A stretch of 64,000 nt of DNA, taken from positions 186,001 through 250,000 of the forward strand of contig BSDZ01000004.1 in NCBI GenBank assembly GCA_030268105.1, written 5' to 3'. Positions 36,778-50,200 of this stretch are shown piece by piece. A model generated the notes under the pieces. The model searched no databases. It saw only the letters and a list, made by a program, of their open reading frames with translations, and had not been told where the DNA came from. Both the position numbers and the translations under genes were made by a program. Every line of letters starts with the position of its first letter. The first letter of the stretch is position 1. The DNA is from Volvox africanus (Eukaryota > Chlorophyta > Chlorophyceae > Chlamydomonadales > Volvocaceae).

Positions 36778-39700
36778 ATGATGTTCAGCGCCGACTGGCG
36801 TTCCAAGTCACTCTACCTTGCAGCAGGGACACTAATTGGATCAGGGGCAGCTTATATCGCCTATAATCTTATTAGCACCAGGAAGGCCGCCGCCGCGCGA
36901 ACGGATTCTGTCCCGACGACAAGCCGGAACGGATTAGGGAACGTTTCGGTTGAAAATTGTCTTAATGACGAAATATTAGCAGAACAGCTTACGCGAAACG
37001 TCCAATTTTTTGGCGAGGAGGGGCAATTAGCAATTGCGAAATCATTCGTCGTTGTCGTGGGCTTGGGAGTAAGTAATAGAGCGGTTTGGATAAATTATGG
37101 GAATAAATTTTGATAATATATGTCCAGGCGGGGTTGTGTAATGTCTCCTGCCAACTCGAACCCAGCAAAGGCTGCATTCGACTTCCCCAGTACTTCTACG
37201 CCCCTTGACACGGCCAGCTCCTGTAATGAAAGGGGGGGTTCGCGAGCTGCTGACGTTTCCATATAGCAATATTACTATGCCCTAGACCCCGGTTTCTATC
37301 CTGCCCTTAACTCCGCCGCCCCCGCCTCATAGGGCGTTGGAAGCCATGCGGCGCACCTGTTGCTGCGCTCGGGTGTGGGACGGTTGCGACTGATCGACTT
37401 CGACCAGGCAAGCTCGATGGGGGGACTGGCACGGATATTGGTTAGTTGCTGTTGATATTGGTTACCAAACTGTGTGACATTTCATCTTGTCCTTATGGCG
37501 CTTGCTCCTGGCTGCTGTTGCTGCTATGAACAATCCATCAGCTCATAGAGGGTGTAGATGCATGAATTGCTAGCAAGGGAAGGACAGTGAGCCTCTACGG
37601 GGCCGAAGGCACTGTGCGCCTCTGCCCGCCCTCTCCCTCCCTCTCCCTCGATCTCGGAGATGACTTGGGACGCGCGTGTTCAAGAGCCCCGGAGGACGAG
37701 CCGGGTAATCTGGCGTACCCAACGTGTCACCTGGGTTGTGCTATTACGCCAAATATCTGGCACGTTACGTGTGCCGTATTCATCCCATTCCCACGCGTGC
37801 CCTATCCCTAATCCCTGACCTTGAGCACCCCACGAAAATAGGCTGATATCGGCCCTCAAAACACTTCTTTGCCGCCATTCGCCTATTCCCGCGTGTTATC
37901 TTCCGCCACCTATGCAGGTGACACTGTCTTCCCTTAACCGCCACGCTGTGGCTACCAGGAAGGATGTGGGCACTCCAAAGGCAACCTGCTTGGAGAAGCA
38001 TTTTCGCAAGATCATGCCTGAGGTGCTGGTAGCGCAGGGAGATTTTTGGGGTGTTCCTCCCACAGTTCTGAATCTCCGAGGCCTTCTCCTCTGTCTGGGA
38101 GCACAAATGATATGAGGGTTGGCCGAGAGTATACGAGGGCTCTCCAACCCTCATGTAAAGATTGCTCATGTGAAGATGCCGATTAAGGATCCGAAGAGGG
38201 CCAGAGCGCTCGCGGGATGGGTGGGTGGCCCGCTCCGAGCGAGGAGCCTGCGGCTCCGGCGCCTCTGGGATAGTCCGGCCTGTCTCGACCTAGGACCTTA
38301 CTCCCCGACCAATGTGCTCGGGGGTAATGTCCGCTGGGCTGCCCCCTTCTTTCCGTCCCGTGACCTTGTGCAGGCGCATATCGAGGCGGTCGTGGAGATG
38401 TACACTGCTGAACGCGAGCAGGCGCTGCTGTCAGGGCAGCCCGATTTTGTCGTCGATGCCATCGACAACATTGACACAAAGGTGAATGGACACGAGGGCT
38501 CGGCCTGGTGAAGCAGCGGACTCCGCTTTCAGGTTAGGTGGATGCTGTGCAGCATGTCCCTGTAGCTCCATCTGACTATTGGGGGAGCGAGTCAACGTGA
38601 TTGTTCGCACGCATGGGCGTAGCCGTTTATGGGTTGCGGGTTTATGGGTTATGCGAACGCGACCACCTATCACTGAGGTATTAACATGTCTGCAACCACA
38701 GGGGCAGCATGCTTATACGTTACACCCCCGCGTTTCTCCCGTGGCTGCGCCGGCGCCGCGTCATTTACCGTAGTGGGACCCTTTCGAGGCTCTGGTGCCG
38801 ACACCGCCTGGTGCACCATCCGTAGGTTGCGCTCGTGGCGGCCTGCCACAGGAGGGGCCTGCGGGTGCTCAGTGTAGCGGGGGCGGGCGCCAAGGCTGAC
38901 CCCACTCGCCTCAAGTTTGTGGACGTGTCCGAGTCGTCCGTGGACCCGCTCGCGAGAGCACTTAGGACAAGGTAATGGCGGGCGCTGCCTTGATGGCTGG
39001 GAAGACGCAATCGGGGGGCCCAGACCGAAGCACTGGAAAAAGAAATTGTTTTGCGGTGCTGTTACGCACAGAGCGGAAGTCACGGGGGTCCAGGGGACAG
39101 AGAGACGGGGCGTGAGCGGATCGCGGGTGGAAGACTGGGCCCTTTCTCACCGGGTGGAGTATGCTAGGTGGGCTAGGTGGGTGGTAAGTTGAGTTCGAGG
39201 ACTGGAGCTGCAGTACCCCGCGGCACCCTTAGCCGAATACTGTACGAGGTCATCTTCTATGCCTGAAATGAAGCGGCCAAGGAGCTTCACTGCTGTCTTC
39301 ACCTGTAGCTGGCAGTGTAGGGGTTGAACCTCACAATGATCTACCGGGTGTGGTGCAATATGTACACTCTCCAAAAGGTTGGAATAAACGATACGCCTCA
39401 AGCTGGCCTGGCCACGGATAGAGCGCAAGCAGCAGGGACATGTGGTCACTGTTCGAAGGGGTGGTACTTCTCCCGCGGGCGCCCTCAGCCACTAGCTCCA
39501 CTTAATCAAGTTGAGCGAGTCACCCAGCAGGTAGCATGGCTCCAGGAAGGAACGCTGGGGACAGCGGGAGACGTGATTGGGCGGGCACATGGATCGACAG
39601 CGGCCCTGCCGGCTGGGACAGCTTTGCGCAGAATTTCCAACAGCTTTTGTTTCTTGGCGGGGAAATCGCTCACCCTCTCGCCAATGAAGGCTGGTGCGGG

Positions 39701-41972
39701 ATTGATCCCGTGACTCCCGGCATGGCGCTGATGGCACACAAACTTCATAATAGGTCAAAGCAAAGCGATGTTTGTGAGCAAGGGGCTGCCAATGCGGCCG
39801 GAAATCAGCTCTGGCTGCACTTGCGCTTTGTTGCGTTCGCATGACTCAAACCTTTTCGCAATAACGGAAGCCGAAATCCCTGACCGGATAAAACCCGTCA
39901 GGGCGGAACTTTCCTTCTTCTATGTAGCCAGCGCGCACGCAGACCTGAATATAGGAAGGCACCAGCAAGTCACAAAGCTACGCTGTTCCCACACGGTCCT
40001 TCTGACAACCCCTCACTGAGGTGCAGGAGGGGGGATGGAGTTCCGCACGGGAGAAAGGCCGTGATGAGGCTTGCGCTATAGCGGATGAAGCCCCGAGGGG
40101 AATCCCTCCTCTTAGAGTTAAACGAGGTCATATGCATGCAGGGCATCAGCAGGTAACGATCGTCACCTACACTATATTTGCGTCATACACACACAAGTAC
40201 GCATGCCTACATGGTCTGCAGGCTCCGCAAGCAGCACAGTGTGAGTGGCGGCATTCCGGTGCTGCTGAGCACGGAGAAGCCCCGCTGCAAGCTGGTTAGC
40301 TTGGCGGAAATGGAGACGGGCAACCCGCTGGACTACCAGGTAGGGCCGAGCAAGTGAACGGGTGTGGGATGAGGGGCTCGAGAACGTGAGAGCCAGGAAA
40401 CGAGACGGACACCAACGTCGCGAGGGTTACGCGCGGTGCCATGTGAGTATTGTAATGCGCACGTGTACATATTGTGCATACGCCGCTAAAACGTGGATAT
40501 GGTGATCATGGTACGGATCATGGCATACCATGGAACGAGTGCCGGATGGAGAAATTCTGCGGTTTGCTTTCTGCAGGCCTCCTCAAGCCAGGAAAGCCCG
40601 GTATGCTGATATGTGATACGTGCCACAGATTGTGCCCAACTTCCGAGTTCGGACCATTCCAGTCTTGGGCACTACTCCCGCCATCTTCGGGATGGCGGCT
40701 GCTAGCTTCGTTCTCTGCAGCTTGGCGGGCCCCAGCCACGCCATTGAAGGCGAGCCCATTATCAGGCTGACTGCAGTTCAATACGAGCGTGCCCTGGAGC
40801 GGCTACGAGACAGGGAACGAGCCAGGTGGGAGGTGCAAGGGGTTTGCAGCGCCAAACGGAGGGATGATGATGTTGATGCGTTGCTTCTGGAGTGGTGGTT
40901 AGTGTGGTGGTGTGTGGGAGTCGTCAGGGTGCAGTTCGGGCCTCTGTCCTAGCAGATGCCTGGGCCGTATTGGAATAAATATTTCAGTTGACCCGGTCAA
41001 TAAATTGAGCGAAGGGCATTCTGTTCCAGAGTTCTGGGACATACCACTGCAATCGCCTTCGGCCTGCAGTTCGTGCTGTTTGACCAAGTATAATGAACAT
41101 GCGAACCCCTTGCACTGGCACAGCTGGGCACGCACGCGTGCAGCACGGGGCGAACTGCAATTGTGGCAGAGGGGATCACAGCTTCCTCAACGCCTGGTAG
41201 ATCCCTTACGGTAGACATACCACGGAAGGACGATGGGGTTAGCCATAATTTCGAAATGAACACGGACGACCCCATTTCGTTGCCCCCGAATCCCAACTCC
41301 TTGCTGATGCCGACGGTTTGGACATTTTTGGCGCTTGCCTCACAGGTGCGGCAGTGACGAGAGCGTGGCGGTGGACCTAGACGACATGGTTTATCTCCTG
41401 CGGGAGGCATGGAGGGGGTTCAGCGCGCGGGACCTGCAGCGGGTTGTGGCCCCCGGGGGAGACAAAGGCCTCATGCGGGCCACTGCCCACCTCACCTTCA
41501 CAAGGTGCGTATGAGCGCGGGAGCTATGGATGGAGCTATGGATGCGATGTTGCTGCGCCAGCAGCTGCAAGGGCCAGATGATTGCCGGACATGCCTGCCT
41601 AGTAACGGTATGTACGGTCTGTGAGGTACTGCCGTCCATGCGCACGCATTGTATTTGACAAGCCTAGCGCCTTATGTGGATTCTGATTCATTCCCAGGTC
41701 TCGTGACCTTTGGAACTGTTCAGTTTAATTTTCACATGCTTAGGCGCCCCTTTCTGGATATCTCTCTTTTCACTAACGTCGCCACATCTGACATCTCCAG
41801 GTGGGACGCCGCCAAGCCCTGCACTGCTGACAACTTGGTGCTGCTGACGGGCCCTGAGGCGGATGCACACGACATCCTACCGTCACTGGGCGTGTTGCGG
41901 TCCTCAGAGCCAGAGCTCGTGGCAAGGGTGGAGGCCGTGCTGGAGAGGGTGCGTCGAGAGCTGTTTTTCTGA
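36778..41972 (+). CDS. tRNA threonylcarbamoyladenosine dehydratase (TcdA/Tcd1 family), membrane-anchored
   Basis: Exons: 36778-37068, 37333-37407, 37918-38022, 38374-38481, 38826-38971, 40222-40339, 40629-40825, 41346-41504, 41801-41972 (TGA); about 456 residues. The E1-like ThiF/MoeB fold is intact: VVVGLGGVGSHAAHLL (nucleotide loop), LIDFDQVTLSSLNRHAVA, DVGTPKATCLEKH, PDFVVDAIDNIDTK, RVLSVAGAGAKADPTRL. These enzymes use ATP to cyclise t6A37 of ANN-decoding tRNAs to ct6A. Residues 11-31 (LYLAAGTLIGSGAAYIAYNL) form an N-terminal membrane segment, and VLGTTPAIFGMAAASFVLCS is a second hydrophobic stretch; yeast Tcd1/Tcd2 are on the mitochondrial outer membrane. The start is the first of two consecutive ATGs. 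The intron at 37408 begins GC. The donor at 38023 (gtgctg) is weak, but the phase and the family alignment support it. Confidence 0.93.
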
Positions 41973-43564
41973 ATTGTACGGCTGCGTGCGAAAGGCAACG
42001 TAAGGATGTGTTATTGGCAAGTCAACGCTCGCATAACACGCAGGTCAATGCATGTTGCCCTCATGGATTTCCACAAATGTTTACTGATGTAATATGATGT
42101 TCTTGTGCGCTCCTATCTGCGTCCTGTGCTACCTAAAAGTTCAGGTAATGGCAGGTCATGCTTGGTCGTTCTCGGTAGAAGCCCGACCTAGGTGGCTTCG
42201 AACCTTAAACGTCTCTTGCTCGGCATGATCGTCAGGCCGCTAGCGTGAACATAATGATAGATAGCCCCAGACTGCAGTTTCACGCACAACTGTCCTTGGG
42301 GAAAATTTTATTCTGAGGGTATGCAAAAATCACGGACACGAGGAAGTCCATACACCAAATACCCTTATCTCATTTATACATGTTATCAACCTGCGCCTGT
42401 GGGGCCTCATGAATGTTTGCGGGATTATACCGAACCAGGGTGAGCAGTTGGTCCCTATTTGATGCGCGGCGCTAATGTGGCTTGGCCACGGACAGGCTGC
42501 CTACAGGTTATTCCTGCCCGGGTAACATGAGATATAGCTTCCAGGATGTAAGGGTCGGGAGGAAGAGTACAGTCAAAATTATGACCTCCGAGCGATGCAC
42601 ATTCACCGCCGCGGTTGCCAGGAAGACGGGACAGCGGCCATGGAAGAATACCGCAAACCTAAGAAACACATAGGCTAAATCGGAATGTATGGTTATTTTT
42701 GTGTGTTCGGTCGTGGTAATGTTCCTTTGCCAAGCCTGGTGCCCGCATTGGCCAGCGCATGAAGCCGACTAAAACTTATCATGTCTAAGATATTATTCAG
42801 ATGGCCTCGCATCAAATGCAATAGATCTAAAGTGAGTTTCTAGTAGCACCACAAAACACGGAAGTTGTGTGCTTGCGTTCCAAGTATGTTATAACAGGAT
42901 AGCAGGTTGCACGTTGATCAAGGTCTAGGAGGCAAAGTCAAATCCACAACCTTCACATACGGCTGTAAAGCCCTTGGAAGTTGGAGATGGAATAGGGGCT
43001 GGTTGAATCTTGATGCGTAGCTCACTTTTTTCGTTGTCGTCCATGTAAGGCCCTACTGATTAGCGCCGTACCGATATTGCACAGTTATACGCTGTCATTA
43101 CCATTCTCATTCTATAATCACCTTGATATCTGCACTAGCTCTCAACCAACGCTGCCCCGCTTCGGCTTCCACTACTTCCCTCGAGCAGCAAACGCTTGGC
43201 CAGAAGCTGGCTCAAGCTGGCGCCCCGTAATTTTGCCACGTCATTTTTGGCTCACAGCTCGACGCTCCTGAGAAGCCTCCGCTCTCAGGCTTCACCAATT
43301 CCTTCGGCACCAGGCTCCTTTTGTGACAAGTAAGGAAGGTGCCCTACGAAGCATTGGCGGCCGTTCATTCCTGTGCACTGTCCGTGATGTATTGGACCCT
43401 TCAGAAGGTGTAATGTGTGTGCTATTCGTATTTTTACACCAAAGCGGTAGTGCCTACCGAAGTGGCTCCGGCCCTCGGAAGGTGTAGAGCCTGCATTCTA
43501 GGCATCCTTGTCACGGTTTCCACTACTGTGTGACGGTCCACCCTACAGGCTATTTCGTGTCATC
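41973..43564. other. Dehydratase 3'-UTR and ODC promoter region
   Basis: No gene was recognised. A short GGAAGGTGTA / AGAAGGTGTA motif occurs twice (about 43403 and 43478) in the region that probably forms the ODC 5' leader. Confidence 0.4.
42088..42092 (+). terminator. TGTAA poly(A) signal of the dehydratase gene
   Basis: TGTAA lies about 115 bp after the TGA stop, an ordinary spacing. Confidence 0.5.
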
Positions 43565-46500
43565 ATGACATCTTCTGAGGTCCTGAGTCCCCCTCCGCCG
43601 GCCGCGGTGGCTAGCCTTGCCGCGCCGCAACTGCACAGTGTGGACCTGCAGTCTCTGCAGCTTCCCATGGTCCCCGACGTTGTTAACGTTGAAACTGGTG
43701 ACCTGTCTACTTTTGCACGGAGTGCTTGGCGTAACGAGGCCGGGAAGATGAGCGCCGTAAGTCATTGTTGACGGACTTTCGAGAACCCAAACCACGTTGG
43801 GTACTTGGCTAATGGTCATATGATTATTCATCTTCAGTCCGCTTGCTAATATATAGCAGCACATGATCGACAAGGATTGTCAGTTGCATTGACCTTCCAA
43901 GACCTGGCTGTTGTCCTCCCGTTTCCTGCAGTTCGGCCTTCCAACGATGCTTGACATGAAGGCTGAGGCATTGGAGATGGTGCAGCTTGACAACTGGAAT
44001 GTGCAGCCTGTGGACCGCGGCCCGGCTGCAGCGGCTCCAGACCCAAAGCTGTTCCGTTCCTGGCAGTACCAGGTCACGGGCAAGCTTGCTACCGCTCAAG
44101 TCTTGGTAGATTTGAAGGCCGAGCACATAAAATCAGGTGCGTTCCGTGATACAAAAGTTGTAGGAAAAAGTTAATAATCGTTCTTCGCCATACCCAGAGT
44201 CTTTTCTCATGTTGTTACTTTGTTAATGTTTTCATGTTTTAATTACTGCATCACGAATCTTTATTTACGCAGGCGGGCCAGCAGGAATGAAGCAGGAGGC
44301 AGTCAAGCACATCCTTCGGCACAAGCCGGACGACACCTTCTACGTCGTCGACCTGGCTAACGTCCAGCGCATGTTCAAGGTAATACATTTCCTAACCATT
44401 GCCCGAGCGGTCGGGATGGTAACGAACGGTGGGCTCCAGTTCTGAGTCTTGGCCTGGCCCGCGCCCTGCATGCTATGGCGTTGGGTATGGACACAACTAG
44501 CGATATGCATAAAGGCATGAACGACCTCAGATTAACTTGTCCCTGCTGTGTTCCTATGTTTCGGCCCTGCAGGCTAGCCCTGCCTGACTGATCGCATTAT
44601 TTTTTTGACATGCGCCCTGCACACAACCCGAACCGTGCACCACCACGCGCTTGAACGCCGTCCTCAACTACACCATCCGCCGCGACATGGCGACACGCCT
44701 GCATCAAGCTGCTCTGCTTGGCCTGGAGTCTTCCGGGCCCTGCCATCAGCGACCTCATCTGCACATCATCTCCCCACGCCTCACCAAGCGCGAGCCTTTC
44801 CTCACGAGGGCAAGGTCTGAGCGGTGGTGGTGGTGATGGCAGCTGGCATCTCGGACCTGGGGCGCGGAGCTTGGAGATGAGCGGCGGAGCCAGAAGACCC
44901 TGCACCGTTGCAAACAGCACAACCCAACCTGTTGTTGCTCCTGGTAACCCTCTTGCATTCTCACGCGCCATAACTTAGCCGCCTTTTCCACTAACTGGGC
45001 CAATGTTCTTTTTCTTTTGTCTAGCAGCTAGGTGGTCTTCTCCTGGGCGCCTTTGCACTGCACGATTGTCTTTGTGCCGTCCTATGGTGTGATGCGTGCG
45101 CATGCATCGGCGTGGCTGGTGTGATCTTGTGCCGTCGACGTTTGGTCCTGTCCGTGTGTAGTTAGGGCGTGTGTCTTGCCCTTCGGCTCCATTACCCAAC
45201 ACGTGTATCAGTGCACTTGCTGAGTGCAGGTGTTGATGCATGTTGTATGGGCTTGGAAGCCAGTCCTTGTTCATGGTCTCTGTTGGTGTGACAGCATGTG
45301 CATGAAGCCACGTGGCGTTTCTCCTGGCCTACCATACGACACCAGAGATCGCGCCATCACGGCCAGGAGGGCCAGTGGCTACCTCGGCGCCTTCTATCCT
45401 CCCAACGGTTGTATGGGAGAGAAGGACTTGCCAACTCCAGGTGGTTGCTGACGTGTCATGTGCCATTATTTCACCCTCAGGCTTGGCGTGCGGCGATGCC
45501 TCGTGTGGTTCCCTTCTACGCTGTGAAGTGCAACCCTGAGCCTGGAATCCTGAAGCTTCTCGTGGCTATGGGGGCTGGTTTCGACTGTGCATCCAAGGGG
45601 GAGCTGGACATGATGCTTCGCATGGGAGTCCCGCCTAACCGCATCATCTTCGCTCACCCGTGCAAGCGGCCTTCTGACATCCGCTATGCTCGTGACCACG
45701 GCATTCAGTACACGACGGTGCGTATTGGCTGTTGTGGACAGTTGTTATTTTGGATGCTGTGCTGTCCACACTGCAAAGATTTGCTTCTCCTTTAATGGCC
45801 GAAAGCATTTTCTTTACGTTTTTTTAACAATTTATGCCTCGTAACATGAAACATGGCTGCAGTTTGACACCGTGTCCGAGCTGCACAAGATTGCGCAAAT
45901 GAACCCAAACTTCAAGTGCGTCCTCCGCATTCGTGCTGACGACCCTGACGCTCGTGTGCCATTGGGCTTGAAGTACGGCGCAGAGGTATCTGAGGCAGCG
46001 CTGCTCCTGCAGACTGCAAAGGACCTGGGACTCCAGGTTGTTGGCGTTAGCTTCCATGTCGGTAGCGCCTGCCAGAACCTCTCGACGTTCTCGGGTGCCA
46101 TTGAGAATGCCCGTAAAGTAAGTGTTTCTATTGTATTTGACTGTTTGTAGTGACTCTTACCGGATGTGTAGGATGACCAATTAGTCAGTTAATTGACTTC
46201 TTTAAGTGTCTTAAAAAAACATCTCACTGGTGTTGTAGGTATTTGATGAGGCCTACGCCCTGGGGTTCAACATGGAGCTCCTGGACATTGGTGGCGGCTT
46301 TACTGGCCACTTCGATGAAATGGGCAATGTCATGTTCGGCGAGATTGCCAACACAATAAATACTGCTCTTGCCGCGCACTTCCCTCCAGAGATGGGTGTG
46401 CGCGTCATTGCTGAGCCAGGTCGCTATTTTGCCGAAACCAGCAGCACATTGCTGACCCCGGTGTACGGCCAGCGCGATCGGATTGCTCATGATGGTGTCG

Positions 46501-46956
46501 TTAAGAAGGACTATTGGTTGACGGATGGCCTCTATGGCAGTTTCAACTGGTGAGTAATTGGGATTTGATTCTGTATCTAGTTAGATTACCAGCACCTTCG
46601 ATGCCCGATTCTAAGTATTTGCCTCCCTGTGGACTTTTTACAGCATTCTCTACGACGGGCAAACGCCTGCTTACAAGGTGGTGCGGTCTCCACTTCTGCC
46701 GGACCCTGCGGAAAGTCACACCTTCACCTCCACGCTGTGGGGCCCCACGTGTGACAGTGCGGATTGCGTTTACAAGGATGTATCGCTGCCGGTGCTGCGT
46801 AATGGCGATTGGTTGATGTGGAACAACGCTGGCGCATACACTGTCGCTGGCGCATGCGATTTCAACGGTATTGAGTTCACTACGCCTGGCAAACTGTACG
46901 TGTGGTCAAACAGTGCCGTGGACGTCGAGATCGAGGAGGATGTCATGGAGAAGTAG
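43565..46956 (+). CDS. ODC: Ornithine decarboxylase
   Basis: Exons: 43565-43756, 43932-44136, 44273-44379, 45481-45717, 45863-46117, 46239-46549, 46644-46956 (TAG); 539 residues. Decarboxylates ornithine to putrescine, the entry step of polyamine synthesis, as a PLP-dependent fold-III homodimer. Seen in the sequence: PFYAVKCNPEP (PLP lysine, about residue 184), GVSFHVGSAC, LDIGGGF, AEPGRYF, CDSADC, and YGSFNCILYD with the catalytic cysteine (about 436) rebuilt across the last intron. CDSADC carries the aspartate that marks ornithine rather than arginine specificity. The N-terminus is extended by about 110 residues over animal ODC and is Pro/Ala-rich. The C-terminus ends shortly after the fold (IEEDVMEK), without a long PEST tail. 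The ATG at 43565 is the first in frame after an upstream stop-free stretch lacking ATG. The 1.1-kb third intron holds no recognised gene. Confidence 0.97.
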
Positions 46957-47035
46957 CGCGCACTGATGACAGTTATCATTTTGTTACAGATGTTTTGGTC
47001 ATGTACAGTTCAGGTGGTCTCGGCGATGTATGTGA

Positions 47036-47040
47036 TGTAA
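47036..47040 (+). terminator. TGTAA poly(A) signal of ODC
   Basis: TGTAA lies 80 bp after the ODC stop. The convergent TOR1-like gene has its stop at 47280. Confidence 0.6.
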
Positions 47041-47163
47041 AAGAATATACATAACGTTTTTCGTGTTGGCTGATCATGTCAGACATCACATTTGTTTTTG
47101 TTTAAGTCACATATGTTGGCTAATCTATCTCGCAATGAGTATACTATGTTTGTTTCACCTTTC

Positions 47164-47168
47164 TTACA
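47164..47168 (-). terminator. TGTAA (minus strand) poly(A) signal of the TOR1-like gene
   Basis: TTACA on the plus strand lies about 112 bp beyond the minus-strand stop. With the ODC signal it leaves only about 120 bp between the two predicted 3' ends. Confidence 0.5.
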
Positions 47169-47279
47169 GACGATTTAGCAGGATGGAAGTTATGATAGAA
47201 AAAAAAACAGCATGTGAATTGCCTGTAAGCATTCTTTATCCATTCAAGCATACAAATGTAAGTATTTTATAAACAGCGT

Positions 47280-50200
47280 CTAATCGTCATCATTCGGAAG
47301 CAATGGCAATTCAAAAACGACATTATCAACATCACTATTAAGATCGTCATCCTGTGCACCGTTAATCGTTCGGCGACGGACTAGATGCTGTTGCAGAAGT
47401 GTCAACCTGGACACGAGATCCTCCACCTCCCGGACAGCGGCAACACTTGATTTTGCAAGACCACTGGCGGAATCCCGCAGCGCCTGCAAGCTCTCCAGTG
47501 CTGAAAGTCGTGGCCCGCTCAGACGATGGACACCAACTGTAGGATCCGGAGAAGGAAGCAGAGGCGGACATGCGTTTGTATCTTTTGCACCGTCACTCAG
47601 TCGAGGCGAATAACTAGCAGCCGATTCGTCCATAGGCATGTCACGTGAGCGGGGAGATGCCATAGCACCAAAGCTGGCGTAGGATGTTCCCTGGCTTTCA
47701 TCCCTGGCCGATTGCTGTCTTATTTCTGTTAAGTTGAGTGCGTCCCGCCGAGCCAGCGCCGCGGCTGTTGCTGGAAACATAGCTGCCAGGTCAGCAGCAC
47801 CTGCCCCCGGAGGTCCAGATTCGGTATCCAATGTTGGCAAAGGGTACACAAACAGGTCGTCGGCATCGTCCCATTCGGTCTGGCCTGCTCCTTCGAACGG
47901 CATCTTCTGCCCTTGTTGTTCGAGTCCATGCCACGGCACCCCACTAGCAGCTGGGCCTGCGAAACGTATATATGTGAAATATAGGGTTGCCTGAGTATAG
48001 GAAAGACGCAACATTCACATTTCGTGTTCTGGATAACAGCGCGCACCTTGAGTACCCCGATCCGCATCGGCCAGCACGGCCTGAGGCATGGGGAAGAAAG
48101 ATGAAGTGCGGTGATGTGCCTCCACGACATCCTCCACGGAATCCATCGACACCATGTCGCTGATGGAACCTCGGGTAGGGTCCCATGGCAATGCCTTACT
48201 TGGACTAGGTACCTGCATTTTTCGGCATACATGCAGTATAGTTCATATACGAAGGCTGTACTAATGATCAATTTCCTAAAGGCTAAGACTTTTATTAATT
48301 TATGGACTTTGCTGCCGCGTTGCACTCGGTAATGACAGATCGCAACCTCATGCAGCACAAGCAATAGACTCGGATGGGCTAACCTGATGGTGTGTGCTGT
48401 CGACGTCCACATTGCTACCCTAATCGCCCTACCTCCTGTGCGCCATTGTGTGATCCATGCATAAGAAGATTCCGCTCGCCGGCAACAGCCCTTTCACTAG
48501 AGTGGCTCAAATTCTGCGGGGTGCTCGTGGTACGTATTGCGGAAATGCCTCCCAAACCTTTGCCCGGTGATGCCGGTCGTCTTGGGGCCACTACGGCCGC
48601 ACCTCCAGCTTCCTTGCGCATGCCAGCGGGATCAACGCACTCGGGCGGCAGTAATCCCAGCTGCGCGAGCGGACGGGGACTGCATGGTGAGCCGGGTTTG
48701 TCAACCCCCTCCACCACGTCGACAGTCTTTTCCCCGGGCAGAGCCATTATGTCCAGAACAAGCGTCTCCTTTACAACCAAATGCAGAGAGTTTAACACGC
48801 CCAGCTCTTGGTTTCTATTGTTATCCATGGTTGACAGCGCCAAAACCGTATGTGCACCTCCAGGAGAGGCCAGCCGCAGCCGGCCCATAGGGGATCCTAT
48901 AGGAGATACTTCTGACCTCAGCAATGGATCCCCAGATGCCACAACCACTGGACGGGACGAGTTGTCGGGCAGAAGCGCACTGCCACTGCCGCCATCACTG
49001 CCACCATCGCTTGTCAGCTTGTCTCCATGAGGGTTTTCATAACCCTTTCTTGACATTGGAAAACGGTGCGGGGGTGAAGAGCTACTAATCCTATTTGCCT
49101 CTGAGGCTAATCCCGAGGGCTGTGGTCCTGCCTGAATCCCCATCTCGACGCACAATGGAGCACACGGTTGTGATGTTGCACTATCTGCAATGTCCAACGC
49201 TGCCAGACGAGCCGCCGCCCGGGCCGCCGCTGCTGTGATGATGTGAAGAGAGCCATCGCCTATTGCAACGGCGCCACTGGGCGTCGTGACTGTCAGACGG
49301 CTCAGCTCGGGTCCCAGCACGGTATTTGCCGACGGCAATGGCAAACGGTCAATGGCGACAGGGACGGCGTTCTGCGGCGGCGGCTCTAGCACAGGGTTGG
49401 CGACAGGATCATCATCGGCTGTGGCAGGGTATCGTGGCTGGCGCGGCACGACAGCTAGTGGGTAAACCGTTCGCGCCTGTCGTGGTGGGGACGAGTCCGT
49501 AGATCGCGCCAAAGCCGGCACTGCAGCCGCAAGCTGGTGGGCTGAGGCATGTTGTCGAGCACGCACAGCGTTCACCGGAGCGCAGGCTGCCTCCAACTTA
49601 TGCAGATGCGACATAGCAGCAGGCATGGACGGTGACGAGGCGCGGGGCAGAGTGGCCCTAGAGGTTGCCGCCAACCCGGCGAGGCTGCTGGAAGGGTCTA
49701 CCACATGCGGCCGCGTGGTGGCCAGGGGCAATAGAGGCCGGAAGTCAATTATTCTAGGCAAGTGCTGCGCATCATTGATCTCGGGGCCTACTTGTCCCAA
49801 GCGCGTTTCGATTGCCTGAGTGGACGTGAGGGCGTCCTGTGAGCCTCCCATTTCGGCATGTGAGGGTGCATGCCCAGGCCCAGGTCCACGGATATGCCGC
49901 TTCCCGTTGGACCGAGCCGTTGGTGTAGAAGTTGTTAGTACTCCGGGTACGTGGAGCGATCCTGTGCGTTGGATCAGGTTTCCAAGCGCCGCGGTGATGC
50001 TTGCGACACCCCGCTCCGGTGCGCTGGTGACGTTAATTCCAGATATATCAACATCAGCGTCGCTATCCTCCAAGTCGAGGGCTCCACACTCAGCATTTTC
50101 GCCATCGTAGGAGGCATCAAGCTTAGCCCGCTTGGGATCTATCGTTGCCGGTATCCGTCCGGAGACCATGCCTTTGAGTGGCAATGCCGCATTCATACCA

